Shown here: in pieces, positions 1 through 5,242 of the stretch
Position numbering within the stretch: the first letter of the stretch is position 1
Layout: every line of letters starts with the position of its first letter
DNA from: Sphingobacterium sp.
GTDB lineage: Bacteria; Bacteroidota; Bacteroidia; SpSt-205
NCBI GenBank assembly: GCA_028276345.1
Contig: JAPYWM010000108.1
Location: forward strand, 1-5,242
DNA: 5,242 nt
Direction of reading: 5' to 3'
Notes under the pieces: model-generated
Seen by the model: only the letters and a program-made list of their open reading frames with translations
Database searches by the model: none
Told to the model about the DNA's origin: nothing
Program-made: the position numbers and the translations under genes

Positions 1-2316
1 CGCTGGTGCTGGGTAGCCGAAGCCCCCGAAGATGCCTTCCGCGTGGCCAACCTCATGCGGGAATGGCAGCAGGGAGGACCCCTCCAGTGGGCCCTGCGCG
101 CCACCGGCTACGAATGGGAATGGACTCCCTTCCTCCCGCGAGAGGGTACTTATATCCTGCCCGTTACGTTGCCGACGCTGCCTCCCGCCCACAGCCCGAC
201 CTTCTACGCTGACCTCCCCCTGCAAGCCCTCAAACGTTGGGAGACAGCGCCCTTCCGCCTCAAATGTCTCCTCCGAGAGGGGTATCACCTCCTCCTCACC
301 AGCTACGGCGCCCCAGACCCCGAGACCTTTTGGAAACACCTGCGCACCCTTATCCGCACAGGCGTCTCCCCCGATACCGTCCTGCAGCTCCTTACCCGGG
401 CAAATGCCGACTGGCTCGGCCTCAAAGACCTCGGCACTATCGCCCCCAACGCCTACGCCAACCTCATCGTCTTCTCAGACACTTTTTACACGGAGAGCGC
501 CCAGCTGCTGGAGACCTGGGTCGCTGGCGAAAGGTATGAGCTCCAGCCCGTACCCCCTCACCTTCTCGCGGGCATTTACGTCCTGCAGACTTCTCTGCCG
601 CATCCTCTCTCGCAGTGGAAGTGGTCCTTCCCTGGCACCTACCCCCCCGTTGAAGCGAAACTCATCCGAGATACCGACACTGTTGTTGTAAAAGTCTCCT
701 ATCAGTCGGCCTTTGGCTGGTATGAGGGACGGTTGCCGAGCCGAGTAGCGCAGGGGAATTTTCATATTCACTTAGCTGCGCCTGATTCGGGGTTGCTCAC
801 GTTCTTGCCTTTGGAGGGGGAGAGTAGGGTGTTTGGGTTTAGTCGGGTGAGCTTACCGCAGGCGCCGCCGCCCAAGAAAGCCCCTCCGTCCCTGTCAGAA
901 GATAGCCTTATTAGCCGCCGTACATACCCCAACGGCCTATGGGGTTATGAGGCACTGCCACCGGTAGAGGTGGTGCTGATCCGTCGGGCTACGGTGTGGA
1001 CGGGCGATAGTGTGCTACCCGAGACGGATGTGCTCCTCTCAGGCGGCAAGGTCCAAGCTGTCGGGAAAGGCCTCACCCCTCCTGCAGGGGCGGCGGTTAT
1101 TGACGCGGCGGGCGGCGCACTCACCGCCGGCATCATTGATGAGCACTCCCATATTGCGATTACGGGCGGGGTTAATGAAGGGACCGAGGCCATCACAGCG
1201 GAAGTGCGCATCCGGGATGTGATTGAGCCCACCGATGTGAATATCTACCGGCATCTGGCAGCAGGCGTAACGACGGTGCAGCTCCTGCATGGTTCGGCCA
1301 ATCCTATCGGGGGGCAGTCGGCGTGCATTCGTCTCCGCTGGGGCTGGCCGGCTGACTCTTTTGTAATTCCCGATGCGCCGCCCTTCAATAAGTTCGCCCT
1401 GGGAGAAAATGTCAAGCAGTCCAACTGGGGCGAAGCCTATACGATTCGTTATCCGCAGAGCCGCATGGGGGTGAAGGAAATTATCGAGGATGCTTTTGAG
1501 CGGGCACGCCGCTATCAGGCCGAGTGGGATGCCTATCAGAAGGCCCTCTCTGCTTACCGCCGAGGGCCCCGACCGATTGCGCCGCGGCGCGACCTACGCC
1601 TGGAAGCCCTCTCCGAAATCCTCCAGCGTAAGCGCTTCATCACCTGCCACTCTTATGTCCAGTCCGAGATCCTCATGCTCATACGCCTGGCCGAAAGCTT
1701 TGGGTTTCGGGTTCGCACCTTCACCCATGTCCTGGAAGGCTACAAAGTCGCCCCCGAGCTAAAAGCCCATGGTGCGTTTGCATCAACCTTTTCCGACTGG
1801 TGGGCGTATAAAATGGAAGTCATCGAGGCTATCCCCCATAATGCTGCCCTTCTCCTCAGCAAGGGTGTTAAAGTTTGTATCAACTCCGATGATGCCGAAA
1901 TGGCCCGCCGCCTCAATCAAGAAGCGGCCAAGATCCTTCGGTATGGGGGCCGGGAGCTGGGGATAGATAGCATTGAGGTATGGCGCACGGTCACGGTGTA
2001 TCCGGCGCAGGCACTGGGTATTGCCCACAATCGCGGGTACGTCAAGCCAGGGTATATGGCGGATGTGGTTTTATGGGATAAGCCTACGCCGCTGAGTGTA
2101 TATAGTCAGGTGCGGATGACCTTTGTGGAGGGGCGGCGATTCTTTGACCGGGAGCGGGATAAAGCCCGCTGGGAAAAGCAGGCCGAGCTCAAGGCCCGCC
2201 TCGTAGAAAAAGCCTGGAAAGTCGCCCAGGATGAGCAAAAGGGCATGCCTCTCCTCATTCGGCGAAGTGTCCTGTGGCATTGTGAGGACCTTGGCAGAGC
2301 GGAGCGCGACGAGTAA
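1..2316 (+). CDS. Tandem-domain amidohydrolase (imidazolonepropionase-like), 5' partial
   Basis: The frame is open from base 1 to the TAA at 2314-2316 (771 visible residues), so the true start lies upstream; the GTG at 43 is only an internal valine. Bases 1-540 encode the end of a first amidohydrolase domain, closing with the barrel-to-beta-sandwich signature GTIAPNAYANLIVF. Bases about 550-960 are a beta-rich linker ending in YPNGLWGYEALPP. The second domain (about 961-2150) is complete. Its putative metal ligands are the HSH motif (codons 1144 and 1150), His in CHSYVQSE (1648), His in FTHVLEGYK (1726) and Asp in INSDDAE (1888). It ends with GYVKPGYMADVVLW, then a charged helix and a short tail containing WHCEDLG. 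By family knowledge, Bacteroidota proteins of this layout are about 1000 residues, usually exported, with unknown substrate; hydrolysis of a C-N bond by a metal-bound water is the expected chemistry. The gene stands alone on this strand and converges on ispE. The family is clear; the substrate is not. Confidence 0.9.
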   Translation, partial: RWCWVAEAPEDAFRVANLMREWQQGGPLQWALRATGYEWEWTPFLPREGTYILPVTLPTLPPAHSPTFYADLPLQALKRWETAPFRLKCLLREGYHLLLTSYGAPDPETFWKHLRTLIRTGVSPDTVLQLLTRANADWLGLKDLGTIAPNAYANLIVFSDTFYTESAQLLETWVAGERYELQPVPPHLLAGIYVLQTSLPHPLSQWKWSFPGTYPPVEAKLIRDTDTVVVKVSYQSAFGWYEGRLPSRVAQGNFHIHLAAPDSGLLTFLPLEGESRVFGFSRVSLPQAPPPKKAPPSLSEDSLISRRTYPNGLWGYEALPPVEVVLIRRATVWTGDSVLPETDVLLSGGKVQAVGKGLTPPAGAAVIDAAGGALTAGIIDEHSHIAITGGVNEGTEAITAEVRIRDVIEPTDVNIYRHLAAGVTTVQLLHGSANPIGGQSACIRLRWGWPADSFVIPDAPPFNKFALGENVKQSNWGEAYTIRYPQSRMGVKEIIEDAFERARRYQAEWDAYQKALSAYRRGPRPIAPRRDLRLEALSEILQRKRFITCHSYVQSEILMLIRLAESFGFRVRTFTHVLEGYKVAPELKAHGAFASTFSDWWAYKMEVIEAIPHNAALLLSKGVKVCINSDDAEMARRLNQEAAKILRYGGRELGIDSIEVWRTVTVYPAQALGIAHNRGYVKPGYMADVVLWDKPTPLSVYSQVRMTFVEGRRFFDRERDKARWEKQAELKARLVEKAWKVAQDEQKGMPLLIRRSVLWHCEDLGRAERDE

Positions 2317-2540
2317 AGCTGAATAAATCGGGCCGATATTTCTCTGGTGGCGTTTCAAACCGGGCGCCTAAGCAGTTTTGTATCGAAGCTGGTGGATATA
2401 CGCAATGCTTTAGCTGAGGGTACGTCAAAAAAAGCGAAGAGTCTGTGCATACGAGTAAGCTTACCACCGCAGGGTAGTAATGATTGTGATTGAGCTGCTT
2501 TTAGGGAGGGCCGCTATGGGGTTTTTGTGGGTTTGATATT
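2317..2540. other. Intergenic spacer between converging genes
   Basis: This 224-bp spacer separates the amidohydrolase stop from the ispE stop and is visibly richer in A and T than the flanking genes. Both neighbours end here, so transcription terminators are expected and promoters are not. I found no canonical GC-rich stem followed directly by a T run on either strand. The best candidate is a weak hairpin at 2349-2368 (four Watson-Crick pairs plus three G-U pairs, 6-base loop) with TTTT seven bases further on. A perfect 10-bp palindrome, GTAAGCTTAC, lies at 2455-2464. One plus-strand frame stays open from 2323 to the TGA at 2491, but it has no ATG and no ribosome binding site. No tRNA or small RNA was recognised. 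Confidence 0.6.
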
Positions 2541-3326
2541 CTACTGACTTGCTTTCCAGATGCCGTAGAGGCTGCTGCCGCTGCCATTCATGCTGGCATA
2601 CACAGCGCCGGCCTCGTAAAGAGCATTTTTATACGTTAGAAGCGTCGGGTAAATCAAGAAAGAAACGGACTCCAGGTCATTGTGGAGGGTTTCTTTCCAG
2701 GTCTCGATAGGTTCTTGGAGAATAGGCACAATGGAGGTGCGGCTCCAGCTATTGGAGGAGAGGCCCCGATAGATGTAGCGGGTAGAACAGGGGACGGGCG
2801 GCGTGAGCAGGTAAATCTGATAGCGGGAGAGGTCTATGTCGTAAGGGGTGAGGGTGGTGCCGGTGCCAGTGGCTATCATAGGCTTGCGGTGCAAGAAGAA
2901 GGGCACATCGCTTCCGATCTGGGCGGCGACGTCGTGGAGCTTGTCTGGGGAGAGGAGGTCGGGGAAAATCTGGTGGAGGAGCCGCAGGAAGGTGCCGGCG
3001 TTACTGGAGCCGCCGCCCAGTCCGGCACTGACTGGAATGCGCTTATGTAGGCGGACGCGCAGGGCGGGGAGAGGCTTTCCAGCTGCCTTTTGGAGGTAGC
3101 GGTAGGCTTTGGAGAGGTAGTTTTCCTCGTCAAGGGGGGGCACTTCCCCCGAAATATGTAGGTCTATCTGATCATGGCCCGGGCGCACTTCGACTTCCAG
3201 GTCGTCGTAAAGGGCGGGGTAGGGAATCAGGAGCGTTTCCAAGAGGTGATAGCCATTGGGCCAGCGGCCCCGGATGTGCAGGCCGAGGTTGATTTTTGCT
3301 GGGCAAGTATCGTGATAGCGACTCAT
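2541..3326 (-). CDS. ispE: 4-diphosphocytidyl-2-C-methyl-D-erythritol kinase
   Basis: IspE is the cytoplasmic GHMP-family kinase that phosphorylates the 2-hydroxyl of CDP-methylerythritol with ATP in the MEP pathway to isopentenyl diphosphate. All family landmarks are present in the 261 residues. PAKINLGLHI (residues 9-18) carries the catalytic Lys11, and GYH is at 25-27. The glycine-rich ATP loop PVSAGLGGGSSNAG spans 98-111. IGSDVPFF (137-144) carries the catalytic Asp140, and the third motif MNGSGSSLYG spans 246-255. The protein stops six residues after the third motif, so it is slightly shorter than the E. coli enzyme (283 residues) and lacks the usual C-terminal helix; the sequence after the TAG offers no continuation. 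The ATG start at 3324-3326 overlaps the DUF58 stop by four bases (ATGA), with no Shine-Dalgarno, so translation is probably coupled to the upstream gene. It is the last gene of the minus-strand operon. Confidence 0.95.
   Translation of the reverse strand: MSRYHDTCPAKINLGLHIRGRWPNGYHLLETLLIPYPALYDDLEVEVRPGHDQIDLHISGEVPPLDEENYLSKAYRYLQKAAGKPLPALRVRLHKRIPVSAGLGGGSSNAGTFLRLLHQIFPDLLSPDKLHDVAAQIGSDVPFFLHRKPMIATGTGTTLTPYDIDLSRYQIYLLTPPVPCSTRYIYRGLSSNSWSRTSIVPILQEPIETWKETLHNDLESVSFLIYPTLLTYKNALYEAGAVYASMNGSGSSLYGIWKASQ
3323..3326 (-). promoter_or_regulatory. ATGA stop/start overlap, DUF58 to ispE
   Basis: On the minus strand the four bases ATGA contain both the ispE start codon and the TGA stop of the DUF58 gene. 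The bases upstream of the ATG (CTCGCCTTTT) hold no Shine-Dalgarno sequence. This suggests that ispE is translated mainly by ribosomes finishing the upstream gene, and it supports the ATG start chosen for ispE. Confidence 0.8.
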
Positions 3327-4228
3327 AAAAGGCGAGCGCGTTTGAGAAGGTATTGGTATAGCGGCACAAAGAAAGACGTGCCTAAGTCTATGGGAAGATA
3401 ATCGATTTTCAGCCCCAGGCAGAAGCGCCGGAGTTTCTCTTCGTAAGTGGTGATGTAGGTCTGGTAAAGGGGAGCGAGCTCAATGGGGTGGATTTTGACC
3501 TGATGGGCATCTTCGGCGCTGAGGAGATGCAGGGGCTCCGTAGGGAGCTGAAAGTACTTTTCGGTTTTCTCATCCCAAATGCGAATCAGGAGGAGGTCAT
3601 GACCCGCCAGGCGCAGCCGGGCAATAGCCTGCAAAAGCGGTTCGGGGTCTTCCTCAGCGAGGAAGAAGTCGGAAAGCAGGATGAGGAGGCTGCGGCGTTT
3701 GAGGCGGTCAGCGATCTGGTGGAGGGCTTGGGGTAAGAGGGTAGGGGCTTTTTCCGGGGAGGCGTCGCGATAAGGCTCTAAGGCCTGAAAGAGACGGCGT
3801 AGCCAGGTTTGCCGTGCGCGTGCCGGAAGGTACTGCCGAATTCGCTCATCAAATAGATACAAACCCACCGCATCCCGCTGCTGAATGAGCAGATAAGCCA
3901 GCGCCGCCGATAGAAAGAGCGCATAGTCTAACTTTTTCGGGGCGGCGGTGGTGGGATATCGCATCGAACCGCTGGTGTCTATGAGGAGGTAAGCCTGGAG
4001 ATTGGTTTCTTCCTCGTAGCGGCGGACGTATAAACGGTTAGTTCGGGCAAACACCCGCCAGTCAATCTGGTCCAAGCTATGACCGGGCTGGTAAGGACGA
4101 TACTCGGAAAACTCCACCGAAAAACCCTGGAAGGGACTGCGGTGCAGGCCAATCAGGAAGCCCTCCACGATGGTTCGGGCGATAAGTTCTAAGTTTTTCA
4201 GGCGGGCGGCCTCTGCCGGGCTAATCAT
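3323..4228 (-). CDS. DUF58 domain protein with von Willebrand A-like fold
   Basis: This is a 301-residue protein with no membrane segment, matching the short cytoplasmic class of DUF58 proteins. The N-terminal half has the characteristic run GLHRSPFQGFSVEF (27-40), YRPYQPG (43-49), IDWRVFART (55-63) and YVRRYEEETNL (67-77). A von Willebrand A-like metal site (MIDAS) follows: LIDTSGSM (82-89) supplies the DxSxS triad at 84/86/88, Thr163 is a candidate for the second loop, and LLSDFF (184-189) supplies Asp187. DAVGLYLFDERI (119-130) is also typical. Position 50 is His where many relatives have Asp (PGD). Relatives usually sit beside a MoxR-type AAA ATPase and Bat-like proteins and are thought to help assemble or activate envelope complexes, but no MoxR gene is visible here. 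The ATG at 4226-4228 overlaps the previous stop by four bases, which fixes the start. Family assignment is firm; the biological role is unknown. Confidence 0.93.
   Translation of the reverse strand: MISPAEAARLKNLELIARTIVEGFLIGLHRSPFQGFSVEFSEYRPYQPGHSLDQIDWRVFARTNRLYVRRYEEETNLQAYLLIDTSGSMRYPTTAAPKKLDYALFLSAALAYLLIQQRDAVGLYLFDERIRQYLPARARQTWLRRLFQALEPYRDASPEKAPTLLPQALHQIADRLKRRSLLILLSDFFLAEEDPEPLLQAIARLRLAGHDLLLIRIWDEKTEKYFQLPTEPLHLLSAEDAHQVKIHPIELAPLYQTYITTYEEKLRRFCLGLKIDYLPIDLGTSFFVPLYQYLLKRARLL
4225..4228 (-). promoter_or_regulatory. ATGA stop/start overlap, acidic protein to DUF58
   Basis: The TGA stop of the acidic secreted protein and the ATG of the DUF58 gene share four bases on the minus strand. 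The preceding bases encode the LDDL end of the acidic tail and contain no purine-rich ribosome binding site. This again points to translational coupling, which would keep the two products in linked amounts. Confidence 0.8.
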
Positions 4229-4863
4229 AAGTCGTCTAAGTCGCCAAAGTCATCCAGGTCCAAGGCGTCCTCTTCGGTGCCTGCGCTATCCAGATCGGGC
4301 ATGTCCAAGTCCAGAGAGTCTTCTTCCAGGAGGGGTTCATCCAGTTTTACATCGGGGAGATTTTCGGGGGTGGAGAGGAGGGCGTCGGTGGGGATATCCA
4401 GGTTTTCAAGGGTCACCTCGCCTAAATCCGTGGGCTGCGCCTGGGCGGTCTGGGCCTGGGCTTTGTTACGGAGGCTGGCGATGGTGGGATGCGCTGCATC
4501 AGTAATGTAAAAGCGCTTGCGGCCCAGAACCTGGCGATATTCCCGCGGGGGGATGATGATTGCCAGATAAATAGAGGCGGTGCGGACGCGGATTTGCCCG
4601 CGGTAGAGAAGGGGATTGTTTTTGACTCGGTAGAGGCGATAAGCCCCCTGTACCTTGTCAGGGGTGCGCAGAATCACCCAGAGCGTATCCCAGGGTAGGC
4701 GAGTAGAAGTTTTGTACTCCACCCAGAAAAGCTGGGAGGCGCCCGTTAGGCGGAAAACGGTGTCTTTCCCCATAAGGCCCTGCTGGGGAGAAAAGCCAGC
4801 GCCTATCCAGACTTGGGCACTCAGGATACTGAGTAAAGATATTCCGCAACGCACCACCCCCAA
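4225..4863 (-). CDS. Hypothetical secreted protein with acidic repetitive C-terminal tail
   Basis: I do not recognise this family. As drawn, the protein has 212 residues. Residues 1-25 look like a Sec signal peptide: Arg5, then a hydrophobic stretch (ISLLSILSAQVWIGAG). No lipobox cysteine is present at the end, so it is probably not a lipoprotein despite following lgt. Residues 26-120 form a compact, Tyr/Trp/Arg-containing, probably beta-rich domain (for example QLFWVEYKTSTRLPWDTLWV). Residues 132-145 are an Ala/Gln-rich hinge, and 146-212 an acidic tail. From 174 to the end, 18 of 39 residues are Asp or Glu and none is basic, with repeated DLD units. The start is uncertain: the first possible codon is TTG at 4861-4863, followed by GTG at 4857-4855 and 4854-4852, none with a clear ribosome binding site. 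It lies 15 bp after lgt, in the same frame, and overlaps the DUF58 gene, suggesting a partner role for that protein. Confidence 0.8.
   Translation of the reverse strand: MGVVRCGISLLSILSAQVWIGAGFSPQQGLMGKDTVFRLTGASQLFWVEYKTSTRLPWDTLWVILRTPDKVQGAYRLYRVKNNPLLYRGQIRVRTASIYLAIIIPPREYRQVLGRKRFYITDAAHPTIASLRNKAQAQTAQAQPTDLGEVTLENLDIPTDALLSTPENLPDVKLDEPLLEEDSLDLDMPDLDSAGTEEDALDLDDFGDLDDL
4254..4326 (-). repeat. Imperfect 22-bp direct repeat in the acidic tail coding region
   Basis: Bases 4254-4275 and 4305-4326 match at 17 of 22 positions and lie 51 bases (17 codons) apart, so the reading frame is preserved. They encode EEDALDLD and EEDSLDLD in the tail of the secreted acidic protein. Because the protein copies are closer than the DNA copies, the pair looks like an old in-frame duplication or selection for the acidic pattern rather than a recent mobile repeat. 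Confidence 0.55.
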
Positions 4864-4878
4864 AGTAAAGAAAAAGTT

Positions 4879-5242
4879 TTATCGCTTAGCGGCGGAGGTT
4901 GGCCTGGCGGCGCGTAGGAGCAGGTAGAGGCCAAGCCCGACAAGGGGTATGCTGAGTATCTGTCCCATATTGAGCGGGAGCTCAGCCTCAAAAGGGGCCT
5001 GCGGCTCTTTGACAAGCTCAATCACCATGCGCCAGCCAAAGACCCAGCTCAGGAAAAGACCCAAGGGACGATAGGGCCTCTCATAAAAGGCGAAATGGCG
5101 CCGATACAGGTAGACTAGCAGAAGAAAGAGCATGAAGTAAACCGAGGCTTCGTAAAGCTGCGTGGGGTGGCGGGGATGCGGGTCCACCCGCTCAAAGACA
5201 AACGCCCACGGGAGCGTAGTGATTTTGCCATAGATTTCGGAG
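4879..5242 (-). CDS. lgt: Prolipoprotein diacylglyceryl transferase, C-terminal part (5' end beyond window)
   Basis: Lgt is the inner-membrane enzyme that moves a diacylglyceryl group from phosphatidylglycerol to the lipobox cysteine of prolipoproteins, the first step of lipoprotein maturation. The last 120 residues are visible and the frame is open to the right edge, so the GTG at 5185-5187 is not the start. The fragment opens with SEIYGKITTLPWAFVF and continues with the hallmark HPTQLYEA. Three membrane segments follow: ASVYFMLFLLLVYLY, PLGLFLSWVFGW through MVIELV, and LSIPLVGLGLYLLL, the last preceded by LNMGQ. The Arg in FGWRMVIE lines up with E. coli Arg239, reported as essential; the later Arg of the E. 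coli EFFRQPD stretch is Lys here (ELVKEPQ), as I recall from Bacteroidota enzymes. The other key residues lie upstream, outside the window. It ends with TAA at 4879-4881, 15 bp before the acidic protein gene, and is the most upstream visible gene of the operon. Confidence 0.95.
   Translation of the reverse strand, partial: SEIYGKITTLPWAFVFERVDPHPRHPTQLYEASVYFMLFLLLVYLYRRHFAFYERPYRPLGLFLSWVFGWRMVIELVKEPQAPFEAELPLNMGQILSIPLVGLGLYLLLRAARPTSAAKR

Noticed and set aside
32..691. A 219-residue open frame on the plus strand overlapping the amidohydrolase.
   Set aside because: It is Pro/Ser/Thr-rich with no recognisable motif, and comes from the C-rich third codon positions of the real gene, whose protein clearly matches the amidohydrolase family.
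2349..2368. Possible terminator hairpin after the amidohydrolase gene (GGCGTTT against GGGCGCC).
   Set aside because: Three of the seven pairs are G-U and the TTTT run comes seven bases after the stem, so it is not a canonical intrinsic terminator.
2455..2464. Perfect palindrome GTAAGCTTAC as a possible operator.
   Set aside because: A 10-bp palindrome is expected by chance at appreciable frequency in a spacer of this size, and no promoter is expected between two converging stops.
2317..2540. Possible tRNA or small RNA in the spacer, prompted by the T-loop-like GTTTCAAACC.
   Set aside because: No acceptor stem or anticodon arm could be folded around it.
2682..3133. Several open frames of 80-120 residues overlapping ispE on both strands.
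   Set aside because: They lie antisense or out of frame to ispE, which carries every expected family motif; their translations are low-complexity shadows.
4170..4510. Plus-strand open frames opposite the acidic tail and the start of DUF58.
   Set aside because: They are antisense to two genes linked by an ATGA overlap and show no motif or start signal.

Overview
The window holds two converging transcription units with almost no untranslated space. It reads like chromosomal DNA of a member of the Bacteroidota or a close relative, with moderate-to-high GC (above half by eye). Three things point there. The plus-strand protein has the layout of the large tandem amidohydrolases that I know mainly from Bacteroidota. 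The DUF58 protein and the Lgt carry wording typical of that phylum (for example GLHRSPFQGFSVEF and ELPLNMGQILSIP). The visible gene starts also lack a clear Shine-Dalgarno sequence, which is common there. This is inference from remembered family patterns, not from a search.

Left part (1-2316, plus strand): the 3' three quarters or so of a gene for a two-domain amidohydrolase. The gene starts before the window. The tail of a first, apparently metal-site-deficient amidohydrolase domain is followed by a beta-rich linker and then a complete second domain with all expected metal ligands. Next come 224 bp (2317-2540) of lower-GC spacer between the two converging stop codons, with no convincing gene or strong terminator.

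Right part (2541-5242, minus strand, read right to left): lgt (5' end beyond the window), a secreted protein of unknown function with a strongly acidic repetitive tail, a DUF58/von Willebrand A-like protein, and ispE. The first junction is 15 bp and in frame. The next two are 4-bp ATGA stop/start overlaps. The four genes therefore look like one translationally coupled operon. Lgt (lipoprotein lipidation) and IspE (isoprenoid precursors for quinones and undecaprenyl carriers) are envelope-related housekeeping functions. The DUF58 protein and the acidic protein are the poorly understood pair between them and are the best candidates for something new. No RNA gene, CRISPR array, insertion sequence or other mobile element was seen.
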